From NCBI GenBank assembly GCA_051453625.1, contig JBOZIK010000001.1:145037050-145101049 (forward strand): a stretch of DNA of 64,000 nucleotides, in the 5' to 3' direction. Position numbers and translations under genes: made by a program. The stretch is from Welwitschia mirabilis. Lineage: Eukaryota > Gnetophyta > Gnetopsida > Welwitschiales. This document shows, piece after piece, positions 1-13,559 of this stretch (positions are counted from its first letter, which is position 1; every line of letters begins with the position of its first letter). The notes beneath the pieces are model-generated. The model saw only the letters and a list, made by a program, of their open reading frames with translations, did no database searches and was not told the origin of the DNA.

Positions 1-3000
1 TGAATGCACTGTGTACTAAATTATAGCTCACCTAAAATGTAAGATACCAATCAAAAACAAATTAGCTTTGTTACCTATTCTATCTTAGTACATTAAAGAC
101 ATCTTTAGTTTTTTAGACATACTCACTTGAGATGTCTTTAATTTCTTAGATGTCTTCACACAACTAATTTTTTAGTTTAGCATCTAATCCTTTTCTTGAG
201 ATATTACCTTTGGTGGTCCATTATGATCTAGTTTATTTTAAGATTTGATTTACCTATAATAACTTTTCTACACAAAGACACAAAATATTTGATGAATGGA
301 ATCATTACAACTAAATTTTTCAATAGGTATGCATGTATTTTATTACATTTCATAGATAATAAATGAAATGTCTTTTTCAATTGATTATAAGAACTTGAAA
401 TTGTATTACCTTTTGGAAAAACATCATGTAAGAGACCAAGAAACACTGAAAACATTGACTTTAACCATTCACCTATTTCTTTAATGGTAAGCAAGTTGAT
501 AATCATAGAAATATTTGAATATTTTATGTAGCTAGGGTAGAATAACTTCCTAGCTTCTTTAATTAATCTATCATATTCTGCATTTTTTATGTCACCATTC
601 AAATTATCAAAATTTAAAAATTCATGGTGTTCTTTACCTTTATTTGATTACTTGCCATCATTAAAGAACATAAAGCCTTCTTTTATAATGGAAATAGAAT
701 CATCTTATAATATATTATTTCCACTACATTGGTCATGGTATCCTTCTGATGTTTCCCCTTGCATAATCCACTATGTATGTACAATTCATTCCTTTACATA
801 AAAATGCTCAAAAACTATATTTGACTATTGATAACAAGTGTTACAGAATNNNNNNNNNNNNNNNNNNNNNNNNNNNNNNNNNNNNNNNNNNNNNNNNNNN
901 NNNNNNNNNNNNNNNNNNNNNNNNNNNNNNNNNNNNNNNNNNNNNNNNNTCATTCCTTTACATAAAAATGCTCAAAAACTATATTTGACTATTGATAACA
1001 AGTGTTACAGAATTTCACACAGAGACAAAGTATGCCTTGAAACTAATAGTATTGTTACTTACAAATTGTATAAACTTCCTCATATCATCATCACACTCCT
1101 TAGATTCCCTATGCATATTAATATTAGAAAAATAAGTACATAACATTTTTTGAATTTATAGGTATAAATTTAAAGGTACTNNNNNNNNNNNNNNNNNNNN
1201 NNNNNNNNNNNNNNNNNNTTACTCACAAAACTGGATTTATCAAATGATGATAACAGATGTAATGATGACATTTAATTTATTCTTATAATAGATTCAACAC
1301 TAAGTAAATTATCATAAAGGAACATTATCACTTATAAGAATGTAAAATAATTATTAAGTAGTTTAATATTAATATAATATTAAATTACCTAACTATAGTA
1401 ATGATGCTAAATCACTTTATTGATCAAAAATTTCAATGAATAATATCATAGAAAGAGTGTAGGATGCTAAGATAAATTAGATCATAGGTACCTATAAGAA
1501 AAATTATAAACAAAGGAGATACCATTAAAAATTTATATATTAATGAAGAAAGTATGAATTTAGTTGTTAAATTTCTAATCTGTCTAGGTTATGTATTAAT
1601 TGAACATTACATAACAATGTACGTATTTTCACTGCTATTGAGTTACCACTCCTAAAATCTTAGTAGATTGAAGCTCTTAGTTTACACATGTCTTAATAAT
1701 TTGTTTAGCATCTATGCACATATGAAATTATTTATTAAAGGAAGTTCTAAAAATATAATGATTTACATATGGCATGAACTCACCTATTTATTATGGCTTT
1801 TATGCTTGTGCTTCTTTTATAGCAACTAGCTTATGTTAGATAAATGGAAAAAGAGAATTAAATGATGAAACTAAGGTCGGTGAGGAGGAACAAGAAATGC
1901 TTTGACTTTCATTATCACTTATATTCCATCAAAACACATTATTTTTATAAGATGGATTACAAAAAATCAATAGAAGAAAAAGATACTTGAGAAAATAAAA
2001 TTAATAGGTTGTAACTTCCTAATATCCCCTTCAGTATAGATATTCTTCAATTATGATTAAAAACTTTTAAAAAGAATTCATTACTCTTCTTGCTAAATAA
2101 AGGTCTTAATAAACCATCTAAAATTTGGCCATCTAATGAATTTTCTTAAATAGATGCTATGATAACCATCCACAATAAGGGGAATTCCTTAATATCATAG
2201 ACATTTTAGGGACTTGATTAATGGCTTTATGATGTAATACAAAACTTTGAGGGATGATAATCCACATAGAAAATAACTCTTAAACACTCCTCCTCTAAAC
2301 AAGACTTAATGTCATTGCTAATATCAGGTATCATTAATANNNNNNNNNNGTAAAGAAAAACAAAGCCATTTAGGTCATTAACAAAATAATAAAGAATAAA
2401 AAATGATTAAAAGCCTTGTCTATCTTGATGAATGCTACTAAACAAGTAATGTAATGTAGAATAAATGATTTCCTAAGCCTTTCTATATAAATTATCCTAG
2501 AACACATAATTCAAGCTCAAAGCCAAACCTAGTAAAGTGATGATTCTTCTTTATATGATATTACTATTAAACTTATTCTAATTTATATGGACTATTAATG
2601 AATTTTATGTTTACCATTTTATTCTTTATCATTTGTTTGATGACATGCATACACGAGTTAAATAATGGTGATCAACATTTTGGCTTTGGCTATTCGAGAA
2701 GATAAAATATCTAGGCTATTATGGTCTGATAGACCTTCTAAGTAAGTATTATCTTTTATCTTGATATATTATTTACCATGAAGATAAAAAGGCAATATAA
2801 ATATTCCACTAGAGAGCACACTTGACCATCCTTTACATGCATATTGTCAAGTAATTGAAAATTTAATATCTATGATTAGATGTCATGAAGCTATCATACA
2901 TGTATGGTAAATGACTAAAGATAACATAATACTAGTGGTAAAGCTAATAATGAGATGAGGAAGCTTGTAAATTTTTTGGTGGATGAACAATTATTACTAG

Positions 3001-6000
3001 TATTTAGGTGAGAATATAATTATGTCATAGCTTTAAAGGATGCTTTGAAAGTTAAGGAAGTAGCATTGATGCATAGTAAAGGTATTCTTGCTAGTGAAAT
3101 AAAGCATGTAACTCTAGCATTAGTTGATGAGATACTTCCTAGCATTAGTTGATGAAATTCCAACTGTAAATAATGTATTCTAAAAGAATTCACTATAAAA
3201 TTGAAAAACTCCATAATAATAAAAAAACTACAATTTTAAACAACAATAAATAATTCATGATTTAAGAAATTCAATCTCATAAAGGTCATTAGCTACACAT
3301 GTGCTTAAGAGGAGAAACATCATTTGTGAGTCCACATAGTGATTGTCTCTTTATTGAAGTTACTCAAGTAGAGGACTTCCTTAAATCTATAATATATATC
3401 ATACCATTACAAGTACACATCTTTTATAACAAATATAAGTTTCATAAATTAATCATTTGATAATGTATTAAAATTTTTCCTACTATTGGATGATCAAATG
3501 GACATTGGATTTTTGTTGTTTTATGTAGCTTCTAGCATATTATTTTAGTGTTTCTTATGGTATTGATGTTGATCAAACTTGATATTCAATGATCTTATGT
3601 AGAGATGACATTAGGAGATTTTAGTAATAGAGGATTTCATTTTATTTAATTTTATTTAAGCTATATTAAAAAATTAATATATTACATTATGTTTTATAAA
3701 CAAATAATTTAACTAAATGGCCTATTTCTGTTGACTGGCTATTATCAAACTTGTATTCCCTTATATACAATATAGAGAAAGTTCATACCTACAAGATGTA
3801 TTTTAGGTCATCTCTTTTAAGATATTGAATCTCTCTAATGGGTGAGATTTATGTTAAAAATCAATATCACTAAATGTTGACTTTACTGATGCCTATGACT
3901 AGCTAGGCTTGCATTTTATCTTTATAACTCTAAATAGAAACAAATATCCATGTTTCTTTAGTTTTTTAAGGATTAAGTATCATTCTATCACTTTTCAAAG
4001 ATATTTTAGATAAGGATGTTGATTGGCTCCATATCTACTAACTATAGTAATAGATTCTTTAAGTCTTCTAGAATAAGCTCATAGCAAAGATCTTAATGAA
4101 AAACATTATGTTCTCTTCATAAAAATAAATAACAAGGATCATGATCAAAGAGGAAAGTTTTTTCTTCACTTTTTATAATACATTTTTCTATCCCTCTTTT
4201 GAGACTTTAGTTTCAATTTGTAATATAGATGATCATGACTATTATAAAATGTAAATAAATAGAAGGAAAGAGACATTAAAACTAGAAACATGTAAACTAA
4301 AAATATAACTAGTTAACTACCATATAAGAGANNNNNNNNNNNNNNNNNNNNNNNNNNNNNNNNNNNNNNNNNNNNNNNNNNNNNNNNNNNNNNNNNNNNN
4401 NNNNNNNNNNNNNNNNNNNNNNNNNNNNNNNTGTCACTTTTCAAAGATATTTCAGATAAGGATGTTATTTGGATCCATATCTCCTAACTATAGTAATAGA
4501 TTCTTTAAGTCTTTTAAAAGAGGCCCATAGTAAAGATCTTAATGAAAAACATTATTTTCTCTTAATAAAAATAAATAAAAAGGATCATGATAAAATAGGA
4601 AAGATTTGCCTTCACTTTTTATAATACATTTTGCTATCCCTCTTTTGAAACTTTAGTTTCAAGTTGTAAGATAGATGATCATGACTATTACAAAATGTAA
4701 ATAAATAGAAGTAAAGAGACATTAAAACTAGAAACATGTAAAGTATAAATATTACTAGTTAACTACCATATAAGAGAGGGAAATAAATTTGCCAATATAA
4801 CAGTCAAATTAAAAATGTNNNNNNNNNNNNNNNNNNNNNNNNNNNNNNNNNNNNNNNNNNNNNNNNNNNNNNNNNNNNNNNNNNNNNNNNNNNNNNNNNN
4901 NNNNNNNNNNNNNNNNNNNNNNNNNNNNNNNNNNNNNNNNNNNNNNNNNNNNNNNNNNNNNNNNNNNNNNNNNNNNNNNNNNNNNNNNNNNNNNNNNNNN
5001 NNNNNNNNNNNNNNNNNNNNNNNNNNNNNNNNNNNNNNNNNNNNNNNNNNNNNNCACCTTTTATGACGTGGATCAATAGTATAAATAACTAACATAGAGT
5101 TTCACATTAATGATTAATTACATTAACCACTAAATTCTCAACCATCTCATTCCAATCCTTTAAAGATTAAGATCAAATTGTTTTTTCATTTTTTTATTGA
5201 ATTAATTTAGGAGTTTAATTGAAATAAAAAAATGACATATGGGTTAACTTTGCTTACTAAAGGAAGGAAAAATGGTCAAAAATGGTTGTCTAAAAAGGCT
5301 AAAACTTAGAAACCAAGATACCATAAGTTACCAATAACAACTCAATATTTTTCTTCGCTTTTATTCAATAAAATATAATAAAAGCATTGTAAAAAATAAA
5401 TTTGATAGCTTGGCTTAAGAGTTTAAGAATCAATATCCATATAACTCAATTGTATAGAATGAACTTACTCATGGATTAATAGAAAAGTCCTATAGAATTG
5501 TCTATTCTAAGAAATAGCTCATTGAAATGCTAAATATGATCAAACTAAAATTAATCTCAAGGTATTAGTTGCATACATGACAAACCAAAACATATTAGAA
5601 GAGGTATGATATGCTAGATAAAAGGCTTATGTGCCATGAGGATGATTAAGTACTTAATAAAATGATGCAACTATTACTCAAAGCCCAAACATTATGTACA
5701 AGATTAAACTTGCATATAAAGACTTTTCATCTCTCATTCATTAAAGAAAGAAAACCAATCTTACAGAGGAGAGATATCATCATAGCATGCATGATCATCA
5801 TATACAAATATAATAACTAGTTGTCCTACTTAAAAGTGTTAATTCATCAAGTATAAGAATAGACACAGTTAATAAATCAATAAAAATCCCATAAACTAAT
5901 GATAAGTTTAATTTAGACTTAAGGATAAGGTTAGTTTATGATTATGAGATATATTTCTTAATAAACATCAATAACCACATGGTTAAGATATCAAAGATCT

Positions 6001-7500
6001 TAAATTTTAAGGAATAAGGCATTTCATAAAATATGATTATTAAAATCACTATAGGAATCCTTATTTGTTTCGAATCACTTAGAAAAGCACATTACAATGT
6101 TAATTAGAGTAGCATGTAAGACATGAAATCGAAGTTAATATGTAGTCTTGTCATAATGTAAAAATAATAGTTACAATTTTGTGTTAAACATAATGGTCAA
6201 AAATTTAGTAAGAATTTGATGTTTTTAGACTTCTATTAACCACTACTAATATGGACTTTGACTATCCTAAAAAGCCTAATGTAACTAAAAATAAATATTA
6301 GGATATTAAATTCCATTATAGCCTACTATGTGCCTAATTTACCTCTTAGATAAAATAATTTTTTTTCATAAATGATTAAAAAAATAATTAAAATGCCTAA
6401 TGGACTGATTTATGATTATGAAAAGTGTCTTCTAAGTTATTACTATCATTGAAAATTTGTTGAACGATAGCACCACCTACTTANNNNNNNNNNNNNNNNN
6501 NNNNNNNNNNNNNNNNNNNNNNNNNNNNNNNNNNNNNNNNNNNNNNNNNNNNNNNNNNNNNNNNNNNNNNNNNNNNNNNNNNNGTTAAAAAGTTTAGTAA
6601 GAATTTGATCTTTTAAACTGCTATTAACCAATACTAATATAGACTATGACTATCCCAAAAATCCTAATTTAACTAAAAACAAATATTAGGATATTCAATT
6701 CCATTATAGGCTATTATATGCCTAATTCACCTCCTAGATAAAATAAAATTTCTTGTAAATGACAAAAAATATAATTAACATGCCTAATGGACTGATTTAT
6801 GATTTTGAAAAGTGTCTTCTAAGTTATTAGTATCATCAAAAATTTGTTGAAGGTAGCAACACCTATTTAGCTAACTTTATCCATATAATAATTATGGTTT
6901 AAACTGAAATTCATTTATGTAAGAATGAAATGCGAATTTAAAAGAGGGGTTATTAGGCCAATTCATAGATCATCCTTTCTTATTAAATAAAGAAAGAAAT
7001 AAACTAGTAACTAACCCCATTAGTTATCTAGATACTTAATGTACAACTTCAAAACTTATCACAAACTAGGATACAATGAAGGTTATGTGTTAATAGTAGA
7101 GTCCATGCCCAAAAAAAGATCTGATTTTCCATTAAAATGAAATCACAAAAATATAACTATCAATATTTGAAATCCTTTGCTTCTTGTTTTACTACAAAAA
7201 GGCATATAGAGTTTAGTCCTATGAAATACTAGAAAAACAATTACAAATGTATAAGTGGATACATATCCATAGTAGGGAAAATTATGATTGTTAATAAGCT
7301 TTCATTTTGGTTTAAAACTATTAAGCTAAGATGGATACATCATTACAACTAAATGGATCCCAAGAGCATTCTAAGGCAATATTTACTAGCAATATAGTAA
7401 ACAACAAGGCATGTCCTAGATGACCTGGATAGTTTTACCACAAGTAAATAGGGTGTTGGAGGTTATCCTAGCCTAAATGATTAATAGATAAGATCTCAGT
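1..7500. other. AT-rich decayed intergenic DNA with gaps
   Basis: No gene is recognised here on either strand. The sequence is very AT-rich and broken by runs of N at 850-949, 1181-1218, 2340-2349, 4332-4431, 4819-5054 and 6484-6583. The flanks of 850-949, 4332-4431 and 6484-6583 repeat each other. Short reading frames of 60-124 codons occur on both strands but show no family motif and no extended coherent frame. A 13-bp perfect inverted repeat lies at 92-104 / 130-142, and a small direct repeat (ctagcattagttgatga) lies near 3115-3154. The region is probably very old transposon DNA. Confidence 0.6.
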
Positions 7501-7512
7501 GCTCATACATTT

Positions 7513-8172
7513 GAAGTGGACTCCATGTCAAATAATCCAGTATTAGAAATGGAGAATTTCAAGCATGGCAATTATTTTGAAATTGTTAAAGATAATGGGG
7601 CTAATATCTGAAGGAATGGATAGCTATATTTAGTGGATGTTAAAAAGGATTTTTTTATGTAGTTAAGATGCAATGAGACTATTTTGGATTCAATAATAGG
7701 AATTACCAAATTTGATGCAAGGACTTCTATGGATATTAGTAAGATAAAGGTGTAAGAAAAGCCTTCAATTCAGATGAAGCAACCTCAATTTTTCCATTTG
7801 AAATCTAATAATCCATCAAAAGAAAATTTGATGCATAATGTTTAGGATCTAAATTAGTAAGCACTTACTAAACTTTCTATAAATGACATAAATATACATG
7901 TTGCAAGTTCTAAAAAGAAGGTAATTAAAGAATATAAAATAGATAAGACATGTGAAGGTAAAAGTCTTTACTTTTTAAATGTTTTGAATGCAATTATAGA
8001 AATAAAAGATATTTTGATAAAAGATATTCTTCACTTTAATAGAGAAGAGGATTCTTATCAAGAATTAAATGGAACTACTAATATTAGTAAGAATGACTTA
8101 GTACAGATACATAAAGTTGTGATATCCCTATTGAATTATATGAACTTCTTTGAACAATTCAAAAGTCATTAG
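7513..8172 (+). pseudogene. Decayed reading frame of unknown family
   Basis: A single frame can be read for about 220 codons with roughly eight in-frame stops. The composition is protein-like: acidic and lysine-rich stretches, and an uninterrupted last third of 62 codons from the Met at 7984 (starting MNAIIEIKDILIKDIL). No domain is recognised. The density of stops, and the same frame continuing on each side of them, fits an old coding region rather than chance. A gag-like or other transposon-borne protein is the simplest guess, but no hallmark (zinc knuckle, protease or RT motif) is visible. Confidence 0.3.
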
Positions 8173-10640
8173 TTTAAAGGTTGAATAGGATCTTAAAAGG
8201 GGCTAAACAATGCTTGATGAAGGAGTGCTTATAAATATCTTTTTCAAACTCACCTATGAAATTATCAAATATGAAAAATAATATTTTCAATGCTACAGTC
8301 ACACATGTAGTGGGAATTCTAATCAATTATAGATTTATTCATGTTGTTACCACTAAAACCAATTCAAATCTTTCTTATGAGTACTTCATTTAAAATACAT
8401 CACATGCAATTCATAATAAATTTAAAGGAAGAAGAATTATGTTAACAAATAAGATGCATTGGAACAATTCACATACTATTCAAAATTTATTGAAAGTGAA
8501 TAGATTAAATGGTTATGTTTATAGAAAGAATGGCATGTATGGCAATAGATATAAAATATTTTTTAATAAATTAAATGTCTTCTTACTAGATTCTTAAAAA
8601 ATGAAAATAGAATGTTCAGACTTCTCATAGAAGTCATGGTGGAGTTATGCGTAAGGCATAGCAAATGGAAATGAAGACATTATTTTATCCATATAAATTT
8701 TAGAATTGCTATTTAGGAATTTATCAATCCATACACAAGATTTCTATTGATTTTTTGATAGTGAAAAAGTATTAAGGGGATGCAAAACTATATTCAATGC
8801 ACATATACTAGAGAAATTCCTATCCATTGAGTGTGTATTATTGATCAGAAAAGTTAAGATATAGTTGCATATCATTAGTCTCTAATCCATCTTATACCTA
8901 TTATTAATGAAAAGATACCATAATAATATGATGCTTTATTATGATACAATGTAATCTTATGACAATATATGTAATTACCCTCTTATCATTGTTAAAATTC
9001 ACTCTTTATTATCCTCTATTCATATCTAAAAAAGTCTTATCTTTTCTGAGGTCTTATTGTTATGTTTTATGGAAAGTGAATGTAACTAATAACTAATGAT
9101 AAATGATCATTGAGAAGTAAGCATTAATAGTAAGTGATTAGTATGAATTTCTTTTACACTTATCATTGACATATTGTGTAGGCCTCTTAATAATTATTAT
9201 CACTATGATCTTCAAATTATTCCTTTTAAAATAAGTGTATTTCCATAGTTATCCATAATACTTGTCAATGAGATGAAAGTTATTCTTGAAGTGAGTAAAA
9301 AATTCGGTGAAGTTATATTCTATGAATTAAAATTCTATAAATTTTTCTTTTGTTTTTTTAAGCTGAGATGAAATTAAAGAAAATTATCTTCCTGATGATA
9401 TTTCTCTCTTCCTTCCTTCGTAGATATTTCCTTGGTGTCTATCAAAATATTTTCTATGAATTATTAGAACAAAAAGAGAAATTTCAATGATTAATGATAA
9501 TGATTAGTATCTCTTAGAATCACTACTACTATTACATCTTCTTAAAGAGTTTTCAAAAAGAGAACACATCATTTTTACTGGTATGACCCTTCCCCAAGTT
9601 AATATTATGCTTTCCTAATTAAAGCTAACATAATTTTGGTAGCAATGGTCACATTAATGGATGTCCAAGAAAAATTTCAAATATCCAAATTTTCATTTTT
9701 TAAAAAAATTAATACATTATAATTATGAGAAAATAAAAGGTGAATGAAATCCTTGAGGCTTAATGAATGAGAAGACATTAGACATTGGTCAGAGTGCCTT
9801 ACAGTGCTACATTAATTCATTATCTACATAGACATATTAGACATTATTCCAATATTTATGCCTTGATAATGCATCAAGGCTATAGTAGTGGGGAGCTTCA
9901 CTTCTAAGCATAGAGAATGGAAAATCTTGGTTTAATGTATAAGGAACTGCCCTCTACTCAATAAATAGATGAATAGAAGAAAAAAATCTTTCATTCAATA
10001 ATACAATAGAGAAAAATGCTAGATATGCATTTATTATCTTTAATATTATTACTTCCACTATTAATGATCTTGAGGATTTAAAGAAGATGATAAATGAATG
10101 CAAAATAGCCTATAATCTAGCAATCATCAAGTTGTGATAAACTACTTGCAATTAACAACTTCAATAGCTTTAGTAGTAATAGCTTCTTTAATAGTAATGA
10201 TTTGCAATAGGGAAGTTCTAGAGGATATGTAACTGTAGGTGGCTTGAACACATGCTACAACTCACGCCCTTAGTGATTGGAACTCTATGTACCTATTAGA
10301 AGGAATAGTAGCCTATAAGATAAAGTGACTTAATGTCTAAGATGGCTTTCAATCTATGTCATCCACCCAATTACTAAGATGCATCCTCGCCTACCATTAT
10401 ACCATGAATACACCTTGAATGCATCATCATTAGAGTTATAGGTAAATAAGTAGTGAAAACACATCATATATCCAAGAATTAATGCTCTTCCTAATATGGT
10501 TTTTTTGCTTCTCAACTGCCTGATAGTAAGGAAATAGTGCATTACAAGTGTTAGCACCATAGACTTGATAGCTAAAATCCTCCATATTTGTAAGGAATTT
10601 ATATTAAAACACTTTATTAAGTATTCTTTTAAGACACTTA
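8173..10640. other. AT-rich DNA without recognised gene
   Basis: No supported coding region. Plus-strand sequence just after the decayed frame (to about 8640) may belong to the same element, but no motif is seen. The rest is AT-rich, low-information sequence with scattered short frames on both strands. The 99-codon minus frame at 10354-10653 has no family features. Confidence 0.5.
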
Positions 10641-10649
10641 TGTGGAAAT

Positions 10650-11260
10650 GCATTATTAGACATTGTTATTAATGTATTTTTTCTATAAACACATTGAAAA
10701 TAATTTCTAACCTATGCTTAATGTGTTTCTATGCAAAAATACTTTAGAAATCTATCTTTAATCTTTAATTTAAGGAATTTATTTAAAAAATGCATTCATA
10801 GATCAAAATTATAGTAATGACTTAATGAGAAACTACCTACAAGTAGATTCCATGTACCACTAAATTCCAACAAACCCATATGGTAGTCAGATGAGGGAAC
10901 TAGATTATTACCTATTAGATTCCACCTACCACTAGATTCCAAGAAGCATAAATAGTAGTAACTAATGAATAATTAGTTTCATTTATTACCTAAATGTAAA
11001 CATCCCTCATTGATTATCAATTGTAACCTCCCACTTATCATGAATAATCATTACATCTATTACTAAATTTATACTATAATAACTTACCAACCACTCACCT
11101 ACTACTTACCTATGACTTATCCAAACCTATAAAAACCCCCTTTAGCTTTTGCATTTCCTCATCTCTCTTTTGGCATCAAAGTTCTTATGACATGAGAGAA
11201 ACTTCATCAAGAAGATGCATCTACTTCTGAGAATGATTACTTTAGTGTTTGATTGTGTAT
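10650..11260 (+). repeat. LTR-like segment with TATA box
   Basis: This stretch resembles the U3-R part of a plant LTR. It has two diverged direct copies of a block of about 75 bp (near 10845-10890 and 10915-10965, sharing tagattcca.. and ccactag/aattccaa). A run of short CA/CT-rich words follows, then a good TATA box (cctataaaaacccc, about 11127-11140) and a pyrimidine-rich leader. No partner LTR or primer-binding site was found, so it could be a solo LTR or a remnant. Confidence 0.3.
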
Positions 11261-11593
11261 CCTCCATTAAGGAGTTGTTACTTACAAATGGATGAATTGA
11301 GGTGCATTTTGTTAAGGTTAATAATGTGTATTTATTTCTTCAATTATATCTCTTCTATTCCTCATACATTGTGTTGATGTTAATTTAATACTCTTAGTGG
11401 ATTACATTTGATATTGATATAGAGTATGAAGGTCAACTTGAATGATAACAAGTTGGTAAAAATGTTAGTTGCATTTAGGATTTGCATTCGCATCCCATTG
11501 CATTTCCACTTACATTTGCATTCATCCCGTTGAATTTCATCATTTACATTATTTATTTGCAATTCTTAAATATTAAAAAGATAAATTATTTTA

Positions 11594-11693
11594 TCCTCTT
11601 CTCTTTCTCTTCTCTCTCTTTCCCCCTCCCTTGTTTTCTCCCTTTCTCTCTCTCTTTTCCTTTCTCTCTCTTTCTCCATTTCTTCCTTCTCTA
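11594..11693 (+). repeat. Polypyrimidine (CT-rich) tract
   Basis: About 100 bases almost purely of C and T on the plus strand, made of imperfect CTCTCT, TTTCTC and CCCTCCC words. This is simple-sequence DNA. The 70-codon plus frame over it (Ser/Phe/Leu-rich) is a by-product of the composition. Confidence 0.8.
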
Positions 11694-12189
11694 ATGAATT
11701 AGGTTTTCTCCATGTCATTTTATTATTTAAGTTTACAAACCTAAATTATCTTACTCTATATCTTGTGTCTTTTCTTATCATTACTTGTGAATGTTTGGAG
11801 ATCCAACTTATAAATTAGATAAGCACAATACATAGCACAATATCTACCTTACCATAACTAGGCCAAAATTAGTTTTCTATTGGAGTATGTACTAGATATC
11901 AATAAATACCAAAATAATCCCATTTAAAAGTTGTTAAGTGGATCTTGTGGTATGTGAAGTATAATTAAAACTATAACATTTGATTTTCTAGGGATTTTAG
12001 CTTGTATTTATTTTTCTTTTTATGATGTTAATTATCCTTGTTCTAGATATGATCGTGAAAGTACTAGTCATCATTGTTGTTTCTTAAGATTATGTCTTAT
12101 GAGTTAAGATAACAACAAGAAAGTATTTATAGAATTATCTATAATGAAGGCTAAATATAGAGTTGTTAGTAGTTTTCTTACTCATGTTT

Positions 12190-12440
12190 TATAGATTCTT
12201 CATATTTTGAAAGATTTAGCTATTCATGAATTTGACACACTCATATTTTCTGATAACTCTAATGTCACTAATATTTCTAAGAATCATATTCTTAATTTCC
12301 TAATCAAGCATGTAGATATCTTATATTACTTTATCAAGGTAATGTATGGAGTAAGGATATTTACCTAGAGTATGTGTTCATAGAATAACGTCTTATCGAT
12401 ATTCATATAAACCTCTCTCCCAAGTCAAATATGTGTCCTT
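12190..12440 (+). pseudogene. Ty1-copia RNase H remnant, first copy
   Basis: The plus-strand frame shows the C-terminal part of a copia RNase H domain: a D-N-S pair, then a decayed form of the hallmark that reads ISKNP followed by a KH(V/I)D motif, a decayed YHFIRE-like stretch and a decayed KPL motif. These match the family's order (DNxSAIxISKNP..H..RxKHIDIxYHFIRE..TKPL). Several stops and substitutions are present. The same segment recurs at 13105-13330 across a gap of N, which is probably an assembly overlap rather than a second gene copy. Confidence 0.6.
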
Positions 12441-13089
12441 ATGAAAAATTTGTTAATCCTAGGCCTTATCCTTAAATCCCTAGTCTTCCTTCCTAAACTT
12501 CATATGATTTAATCATTATCTTATAATCCTTCTAAATATTAGTAATCCTCTTTTACCATTCATTTAATCTTGTCTTAACTCTTAGTAGATTATTTATCCA
12601 TCATCAACTGTTTAACCCCTTTCCCCCCTTTTTCTATCCATGTATTAAGTCTTATCCTATGTTTTTNNNNNNNNNNNNNNNNNNNNNNNNNNNNNNNNNN
12701 NNNNNNNNNNNNNNNNNNNNNNNNNNNNNNNNNNNNNNNNNNNNNNNNNNNNNNNNNNNNNNNNNNAGTATGTACTAGGTATCAATCAACACCAAAATAA
12801 TCCCACTTAAAAGTTGTTAAATGGATTTTTTGGTATGTGAATTATAACTAAAACTATAACATTTTATTTTCTAGGGATTTTAGCTTGTATTTATTTTTCT
12901 TTTTATGATGTTAATTGGTCTTGTTCTAGATATGATCATAACAGTACTATTCATCATTGATGTTTCTTAAGATTATGTCTTATGAGTTGAGCTAGCAATA
13001 AGAAATCATTTATAGAATTATCTATCATAAAGGCTAAATATAGAGTTGTTAGTAATTTACTTACTCATGTTTTTTAGATTCTTTATATT

Positions 13090-13330
13090 TTGAANNNNNN
13101 NNNNAAAGATTTAGCTATTCAGGAATTTGACACACTTATATTTTTTGATAACTCTAATGTTATTAATATTTCTAAGAATCCTATTCTTAATTTCCTAATC
13201 AAGCATGTAGATATCTTACATTACTTTATCAAAGATAATGTATGGAGTAAGGATATTTACCTAGTGTATGTGTCCATAGAATAACATCTTATCAATATTT
13301 GTATAAAACCTCTCTCCCAAGTTAAATGTG
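13090..13330 (+). pseudogene. Ty1-copia RNase H remnant, second copy
   Basis: This is the same domain as at 12190-12440 with a few percent difference. It reads FDNSNVINISKNP and then IKHVDILHYFIKDNVW without a stop until 13284. Family knowledge identifies it as the C-terminal half of copia RNase H, which degrades the RNA strand during reverse transcription. No RT or LTR can be attached with confidence. Ten Ns interrupt it at 13095-13104. Confidence 0.6.
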
Positions 13331-13559
13331 TGTCCTTATGAAAAATCTCTCAATCATGAGCCTTATCCTTAAATCGCTAGAATTCCTTTCCAAACTACAT
13401 ATGATTTAACCATTATCTTATGATCCTTCTAAATATTGGTAATCCTCTTTTATCATTCATCTAATCTTGTCTTAACTCTTAGTAGATTATTTGTCCATCA
13501 TCAAATGTTTGACCCCTTTCCCCCCTTTTTATATCCATGTGTTGAATCTTATCCTATTT

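Noticed and set aside
11482-11694. 70-codon plus frame over the CT-rich tract
   Set aside because: Simple-sequence DNA reads as Ser/Phe/Leu.
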